Source of the DNA: Cyclobacterium amurskyense
GTDB taxonomy: Bacteria; Bacteroidota; Bacteroidia; Cytophagales; Cyclobacteriaceae
DNA: 64,000 nucleotides
Reading direction: 5' to 3'
NCBI RefSeq assembly: GCF_001050135.1
Contig: NZ_CP012040.1
Location: forward strand, 1,984,001-2,048,000
The position numbers and the translations under genes are program-made. The notes under the pieces are model-generated. The model was given only the letters and a program-made list of their open reading frames with translations, was not told the DNA's origin and did no database searches. Positions 59,800 through 64,000 of the stretch are shown one piece after another (the stretch's first letter is position 1; each line of letters starts with the position of its first letter).

Positions 59800-60507
59800 T
59801 CAAATCCAGCAAATAACTTGCCATCTAAAGGCCCAATGCCATGAAATTTTATATTTCTCAATTCCTGATGCTGCCAATATCTCTTCCCAATCCTTTTTCT
59901 TAAAGGATCTTAGTACAGATAGTGGGGCATCATTTTTAACCATTCTAGATCTTGAAAAAAAATATGTAAGCAATTTTATAGAATAATAGGCAAAAAAATT
60001 CCTGTGCAAATCGTTGATTACAAAGCCTATCCTAGTTTTATTTTTGAGGTTGCCTAGGATTTCCACCAATTCAGCACTTGTAAAATGATGCGTAAATAAA
60101 GTGCAAGTTTGAATGTCTACGGGTTCTTTAATATATTCTGAATCAAAAACATTCCCCTCCTTGAATTCAATCGAAATGTTTTCTTTTTTTACTTTTTCTT
60201 TGGCTAAGTGTATTATATTGGGGTTGGCATCTATACCTATAACATGTAAGTCAAGTCCATTTTTTACGGCCCATTTTTTAATATGAACTGCCATATCACC
60301 ACCACCGCAACCAAGGTCTGCAATTGTCAGCGATTGAGCTTGTAGGTTTTCAATAAATATTTTGAGTCCAGAAGTGGTCACATTATTCCCCCCTAATAGT
60401 CTATTAATTGTTCTCAGCTCCTTGAGTGTTTGAGCTACTTCCCAGCCATTACACTCCAGGTCATCCATTATTTCCTTTTCTTCACTTCTGTGCGAAAATT
60501 TACTCAT
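59800..60507 (-). CDS. SAM-dependent methyltransferase (polyketide cluster)
   Basis: A 235-residue class I methyltransferase. Motif I is IADLGCGGGDMAVHIKKWAV, and motif II is HVIGIDANPNIIHLAKEKVK; the acidic/aromatic post-motif is DIQTCTLFTHHFTSAELVEI. Its start overlaps the type III polyketide synthase stop by four bases (ATGA), so it is translationally coupled and most likely methylates the polyketide product (O- or C-methylation). The tail after residue 200 is basic and hydrophobic (ISWHWAFRWQVICWI), which may associate with membrane-bound substrates. Confidence 0.88.
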   Translation of the reverse strand: MSKFSHRSEEKEIMDDLECNGWEVAQTLKELRTINRLLGGNNVTTSGLKIFIENLQAQSLTIADLGCGGGDMAVHIKKWAVKNGLDLHVIGIDANPNIIHLAKEKVKKENISIEFKEGNVFDSEYIKEPVDIQTCTLFTHHFTSAELVEILGNLKNKTRIGFVINDLHRNFFAYYSIKLLTYFFSRSRMVKNDAPLSVLRSFKKKDWEEILAASGIEKYKISWHWAFRWQVICWI

Positions 60508-61583
60508 GGTTTTTCTATTAATAAACTTTCTAAGGTTAACCCAGGACCAAAACCCATGGCCAATACCTTTCCTTTTATGGATGAATCATTTAGTACCGAC
60601 TCCAAAACATAAAGTATGGTAACGGAAGACATGTTCCCAAAATTCTTCAAAACTTCATGAGCATGGCCATTTTGTCCTTCATTTATACCGAAAGCAGTTT
60701 CAATTTTGCTTAAAATCTGCTTCCCTCCAGGGTGTATGGCAAAATGATTAATTTCAGAAAGTGAAAATTTTTGTTCCAACCCTTCGGCAAAGCGCTTGAT
60801 TCCTTTCTCCAATAAGCTTGGTACGTATTTGCTAAGTTTCATTTGAAAGCCAAAATTCCCTATAGACCAGGCCATATCAGCCGCTCCATCAGGAATGATA
60901 TTGGATTGGTATTTTTCAATTTGCATTCTGCCATCACCAGCTTGAACCAATACGGCAGCAGCCCCATCCCCAAAAAGCGCATTGGCAAGAATATTGTCCT
61001 CATTGTATTCCTTCTGAAAATGAATGGTACAAAGTTCCACTCCAACTACCAGAACATTGGCAGATTGGTCACTTTTACAAATTCTATCTGCCAACTTAAT
61101 CCCATTGAAAGCAGCATAGCAACCCATAAAATGAATGGCATACCGTTCTACGGTATTGGGCAAACCCATGCTGTTGATAATGTCCATTTCAACTCCTGGA
61201 GCATACATTCCTGTGCAAGAGATCAAAACCAAGTGCGTAATTTGACCTGCTTCCACATCACTTTTAGCTAAACAATTTTTTATGGCTTCTATGGCCAGAA
61301 TAGGAGCGGTCCTTTTAAAAACGTCCATTCGACTTAAAGTATCAGGAAAAGGCTCTAGCGATTCATTTTTTGGAAAAAATTCGAAATCCTGAGGATTAAT
61401 ATAATTGAAGTCTTTTAGTACACTATACCTTTGAGCTATTCCAGATTTTCTATAAACAAAAGACAACTTTCGGCTTTCTCGAGCATCCAAACTGTGGGCT
61501 TTTTGCATAAAACGGCAAATCATTTCCTGTTGTATGGGTTTGCCTGGACTAGCAAGCCCTATGCTCTTTATTTGGCTCTTCAT
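60504..61583 (-). CDS. Type III polyketide synthase (chalcone/stilbene synthase family)
   Basis: A 359-residue thiolase-fold enzyme. The catalytic triad is visible: Cys155 in HFMGCYAAFNGIKLADRICK, His284 in NHFAIHPGGKQIL and Asn317 in FGNMSSVTILYVLESVLNDS. GDGAAAVLVQAGDG and the ending VLAMGFGPGLTLESLLI are typical. Such enzymes extend an acyl-CoA starter with malonyl-CoA and cyclise to alkylresorcinols, pyrones or naphthols. A coupled methyltransferase follows and a UbiA prenyltransferase starts 88 bases away on the other strand, indicating a tailored, possibly prenylated, lipid product. The exact product cannot be read from sequence. Confidence 0.94.
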   Translation of the reverse strand: MKSQIKSIGLASPGKPIQQEMICRFMQKAHSLDARESRKLSFVYRKSGIAQRYSVLKDFNYINPQDFEFFPKNESLEPFPDTLSRMDVFKRTAPILAIEAIKNCLAKSDVEAGQITHLVLISCTGMYAPGVEMDIINSMGLPNTVERYAIHFMGCYAAFNGIKLADRICKSDQSANVLVVGVELCTIHFQKEYNEDNILANALFGDGAAAVLVQAGDGRMQIEKYQSNIIPDGAADMAWSIGNFGFQMKLSKYVPSLLEKGIKRFAEGLEQKFSLSEINHFAIHPGGKQILSKIETAFGINEGQNGHAHEVLKNFGNMSSVTILYVLESVLNDSSIKGKVLAMGFGPGLTLESLLIEKP

Positions 61584-61671
61584 TTAAATTAGTTTAGCTT
61601 TAATTTATAGTACATTTCAATTTAAGTAAAAAAACCAATGTCAAAGCCAATTGTTATCTCACATTACGAAT

Positions 61672-62541
61672 ATGTTTAAGAAATCAAGCTGGGAACACCT
61701 TAGAATTCCTTTTTCGTATTACTTAATGCCTGTTTTTTGGTTTGCTCTTTCTTCTGCTACAGAAGCTAAGTTTGCAAATGTTTTAATAGTGGGAATTATC
61801 TTACACCTATTTCTTTATCCTTCAAGCAATGGTTACAATAGTTATTTTGACAAGGATGAAAAAAGTATAGGAGGGCTAAAAAATCCAAAAAAAGTTACCA
61901 TAGGCCTTTATTATCTTTCTTTGGTCTTTTTCGGTATTGCCCTATTGGGTGCATTAATGATTAACATCTCTTTTTTTGTAATGGTGCTTTTGTACGGTCT
62001 TGTATCCATGGCTTATAGCCATCCCTCCATTCGCTTAAAGAAATATCCTTATCTAAGCTGGCTCACAGCAGGCTTTTTTCAAGGCGCAATTACCTTTATT
62101 ATGTGTGTAATAGGCTTATTAGAAGGTGACTTAAACAATATATTAAATTGGGACCTATTATTGCCAGCCCTATTTACTACTTTACTTCTTTTAGGTTCTT
62201 ATCCATTGACTCAAGTATACCAACATGAAGAGGACAAAAAGAGGGGAGACATTACTTTAAGTTTAAAACTTGGTATAATGGGCACTTTTAACTTTGCATC
62301 CATTTGGTTTATAATAGCAGGAGGAACTTTCATTTGGTATTTTAACCATATTGGTTCAGCATGGGCCATTTGGTGGTTTTTAGGAAGCATGGCTCCTTTG
62401 GTTATCTTCTTTTTTATCTGGTTTAGTCTAGTAAAAAAGAATCCGAATAAATATGCCAACCATTCTATGGCGATGACCATGAACAAGATTTCTGCCAGTA
62501 CTTTAAACTTTTTCTTTATCTATTATTATTTGGCCCAATAA
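61672..62541 (+). CDS. UbiA-family prenyltransferase
   Basis: About 289 residues with eight or nine hydrophobic helices. First aspartate-rich site: SNGYNSYFDKDEKSIGGLKN (Asn56, Asp60, Asp62). Second: QVYQHEEDKKRGDITLSLKL. Both are expected for Mg-dependent UbiA prenyl transfer to an aromatic acceptor. The start is ATG 61672 (MFKKSSWEHLRIPFSYYLMP); a TTG lies seven codons earlier. It diverges from the type III polyketide synthase, sharing an 88-base promoter region, so prenylation of the polyketide is a reasonable inference. Other UbiA roles (quinone or heme biosynthesis) are possible. Confidence 0.9.
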   Translation: MFKKSSWEHLRIPFSYYLMPVFWFALSSATEAKFANVLIVGIILHLFLYPSSNGYNSYFDKDEKSIGGLKNPKKVTIGLYYLSLVFFGIALLGALMINISFFVMVLLYGLVSMAYSHPSIRLKKYPYLSWLTAGFFQGAITFIMCVIGLLEGDLNNILNWDLLLPALFTTLLLLGSYPLTQVYQHEEDKKRGDITLSLKLGIMGTFNFASIWFIIAGGTFIWYFNHIGSAWAIWWFLGSMAPLVIFFFIWFSLVKKNPNKYANHSMAMTMNKISASTLNFFFIYYYLAQ

Positions 62542-62823
62542 GAAAAGCCTAAAAATAGTGTTTTGCCCAAAGCTTAGCCATCCTATTTTACTTTGACATA
62601 AACCTATAAATTCAGGAATATGGAAGGACAAGGTTGATAGATAAATATTTTAGAATTGAATAATACCAAGCCTAATAGTTAACCTTAAGCATCAATTTCT
62701 TAGTGTATGAACTGATTAAACCATAAAGCAGCATACAAATTAGTTATTCGGGTCTATTATTTCCACAAATGGCCAAGGCAAAAAAAGATAATCATTATAT
62801 TGCTGCAAAATAAAAATCAACCT

Positions 62824-64000
62824 ATGTCCAATAATAGTGTCATTAAGGGATTGTGTTCCCTTATTTTAGCAATGTTCCTATTAGGAGCTTGCACCAGTAA
62901 ACCCGGAGAGCCTAAAGTGCTCGTTTTTTCAAAAACTGACGGATTTTATCATGAATCCATACCAGATGGAGTTGCTGCCATAACTGAACTAGGAAAGCAG
63001 AATGGCTTTTTGGTGGAAGCCACCAAAAATGCTGAAATGTTTACCGAAGATGTATTAAAAGAATACAGTGCAGTAGTATTTTTAAGTACTACAGGAAATG
63101 TATTAAACATTAGCCAACAAGCGGAATTTGAACGCTACATCCAAGCTGGCGGTGGATTTGTAGGCATTCATGCTGCTGCCGATACCGAATACGATTGGAA
63201 TTGGTATGGCAAAATGGTAGGCGGTTATTTTGTTGACCATCCTGGAATAAACGACAGCTACCCAAGTGTACAACAAGGGGAATTGACCGTGGTCGATAAA
63301 TCGAACAGTAGTACTTCTTTTCTTCCTGAAAAATGGACTAGAACCGATGAGTGGTACAGTTATAAGAACCTCAACCCAGAGGTCAATGTTTTATTAACCT
63401 TGGATGAAAACAGCTACCAAGGTGGAAAAGACATGGGAGAGCATCCTATAGCTTGGTACCATGACTATGATGGAGGCCGAGCTTTCTATACTGGAGGTGG
63501 TCATACCAGGGCTTCTTATAAAGAAGCAGACTTTTTGAAACATATTCTTGAAGGGATAAAGTATGCCATTGGAGAGAATAAAAGGTTAGACTATTCCAAT
63601 GCCAAAAGCAAAATAGTCCCTGATCCTGATCGATTTGAAAAAGTAACCTTGGCATTAGGAAAGTTCAAAGAACCTACCGAAATGGCAATTTTACCAAACT
63701 TAGATATTTTGGTTTCTCAAAGAAGAGGTGAAATTTTACTTTACAATGGAGAGACCTCTGAAGTTAGCAAAGTCGCTCATTTAGACGTTTACTGGCAAAC
63801 AGATGTGCCAAAAGTTAATGCTGAAGAAGGGTTAATGGGGATTCAGGTGGATCCAGATTTCGCCAATAACCATTGGGTTTACGTTTTTTATAGCCCAAGC
63901 GATGAGTCTGTAAACAGACTTTCCCGATTTAAATTCGAAGGTGGAGAGTGGAAAATGGACACTGAGCAGGTTATTCTTCAGTTTTATTCTCAAAGAGGAA
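62824..64000 (+). CDS. ThuA-domain / sugar-dehydrogenase-like lipoprotein (partial, 3' end beyond window)
   Basis: The frame is open from ATG 62824 to the window end, about 392 residues. Lipobox LLGAC gives lipidated Cys23. Residues about 29-255 are a ThuA domain (KVLVFSKTDGFYHESIPDGV, IQAGGGFVGIHAAADTEYDW, WYHDYDGGRAFYTGGGHTRA). From about 270 a PQQ-dependent sugar dehydrogenase-like (GSDH) propeller begins (VTLALGKFKEPTEMAILPNL, NAEEGLMGIQVDPDFANNHW). This ThuA-GSDH fusion is common in Bacteroidota secreted or surface proteins, often with further cytochrome or PKD domains. It would act on carbohydrates at the envelope. The rest is not seen. Confidence 0.9.
   Translation, partial: MSNNSVIKGLCSLILAMFLLGACTSKPGEPKVLVFSKTDGFYHESIPDGVAAITELGKQNGFLVEATKNAEMFTEDVLKEYSAVVFLSTTGNVLNISQQAEFERYIQAGGGFVGIHAAADTEYDWNWYGKMVGGYFVDHPGINDSYPSVQQGELTVVDKSNSSTSFLPEKWTRTDEWYSYKNLNPEVNVLLTLDENSYQGGKDMGEHPIAWYHDYDGGRAFYTGGGHTRASYKEADFLKHILEGIKYAIGENKRLDYSNAKSKIVPDPDRFEKVTLALGKFKEPTEMAILPNLDILVSQRRGEILLYNGETSEVSKVAHLDVYWQTDVPKVNAEEGLMGIQVDPDFANNHWVYVFYSPSDESVNRLSRFKFEGGEWKMDTEQVILQFYSQRG

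Noticed and set aside
62769..62813. Short leader ORF (14 codons) before the ThuA-domain gene
   Set aside because: Too short and without start context or conservation evidence to call.
1..64000. tRNA, rRNA, replication origin or prophage
   Set aside because: No cloverleaf-like or rRNA sequence, dnaA-box cluster, integrase or structural phage gene was seen on reading both strands.

Overview
The window is typical Bacteroidota chromosome, most likely order Cytophagales (Cyclobacteriaceae-like). The signs are a low G+C content by eye, three large outer-membrane barrel/TonB-type receptors with CarboxypepD-regulatory N-termini, a GldE homologue, families largely confined to the phylum (DUF3127, DUF4374, OMP_b-brl_3), very few recognisable Shine-Dalgarno sites, and promoters that at best resemble TAnnTTTG. 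No rRNA, tRNA, CRISPR or phage genes were seen. The genus is an inference.

Layout. 1-1172: an IS3-family element cut by the window edge; an apparently identical full copy lies at 32004-33530. Both sit at the same point of a ~218-bp structured intergenic repeat that also occurs at 4723-4941, 14826-15044 and 53486-53703, with two miniature derivatives. 1406-4618: a redox operon (AhpD-like protein, RclC/YkgB-like membrane protein, a double-glutaredoxin/thioredoxin-reductase fusion, a peroxiredoxin-like protein). 5401-8868: a tandem DUF302 lipoprotein, a DUF1593 nucleoside-hydrolase-like protein and a NIPSNAP protein. 9203-14022: an OMP_b-brl_3 outer-membrane protein facing an OmpR/histidine-kinase pair; the two promoter regions share an unusual triple TTAAC array. 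14347-21148: a thioesterase, then a housekeeping block: RNase E/G, a 30-residue COX24/bS22-like protein, a TPR protein and HU on the minus strand, and mutY-ssb-gldE on the plus strand. 21517-27481: glutamate synthase gltBD.

28258-31751: a hydrolase/OsmC fusion, a GNAT protein, MsrA and a PAS histidine kinase. 33766-43307: an acetyltransferase, a large MscS channel, ClbS-like and VOC proteins, a predicted beta-helix protein, an MBL-fold hydrolase, a DUF3127 protein with an SSB-like tail, and purEK. 43523-45534: a small membrane protein and a membrane-anchored MutS-type ATPase.

45827-57373 is an iron-acquisition region. One group resembles the Bacteroides XusABC xenosiderophore system (TonB receptor, DUF4374 lipoprotein, PepSY membrane protein) with four extra small genes between XusB-like and XusC-like members. 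A second pair is a TonB-dependent siderophore receptor with a PepSY protein. Both receptor genes carry a similar 19-bp Fur-box-like palindrome upstream. 57961-62541: an unknown lipoprotein, a small MscS channel, and a likely biosynthetic cluster of type III polyketide synthase, methyltransferase and divergent UbiA prenyltransferase. The window ends inside a ThuA/sugar-dehydrogenase-like lipoprotein.

The strongest candidates for new biology are the structured repeat family and its use as an insertion target, the shared TTAAC array joining a two-component system to its neighbouring outer-membrane gene, the SSB-mimicking tail of the DUF3127 protein, the double-glutaredoxin fusion operon, and the polyketide/prenyltransferase cluster.
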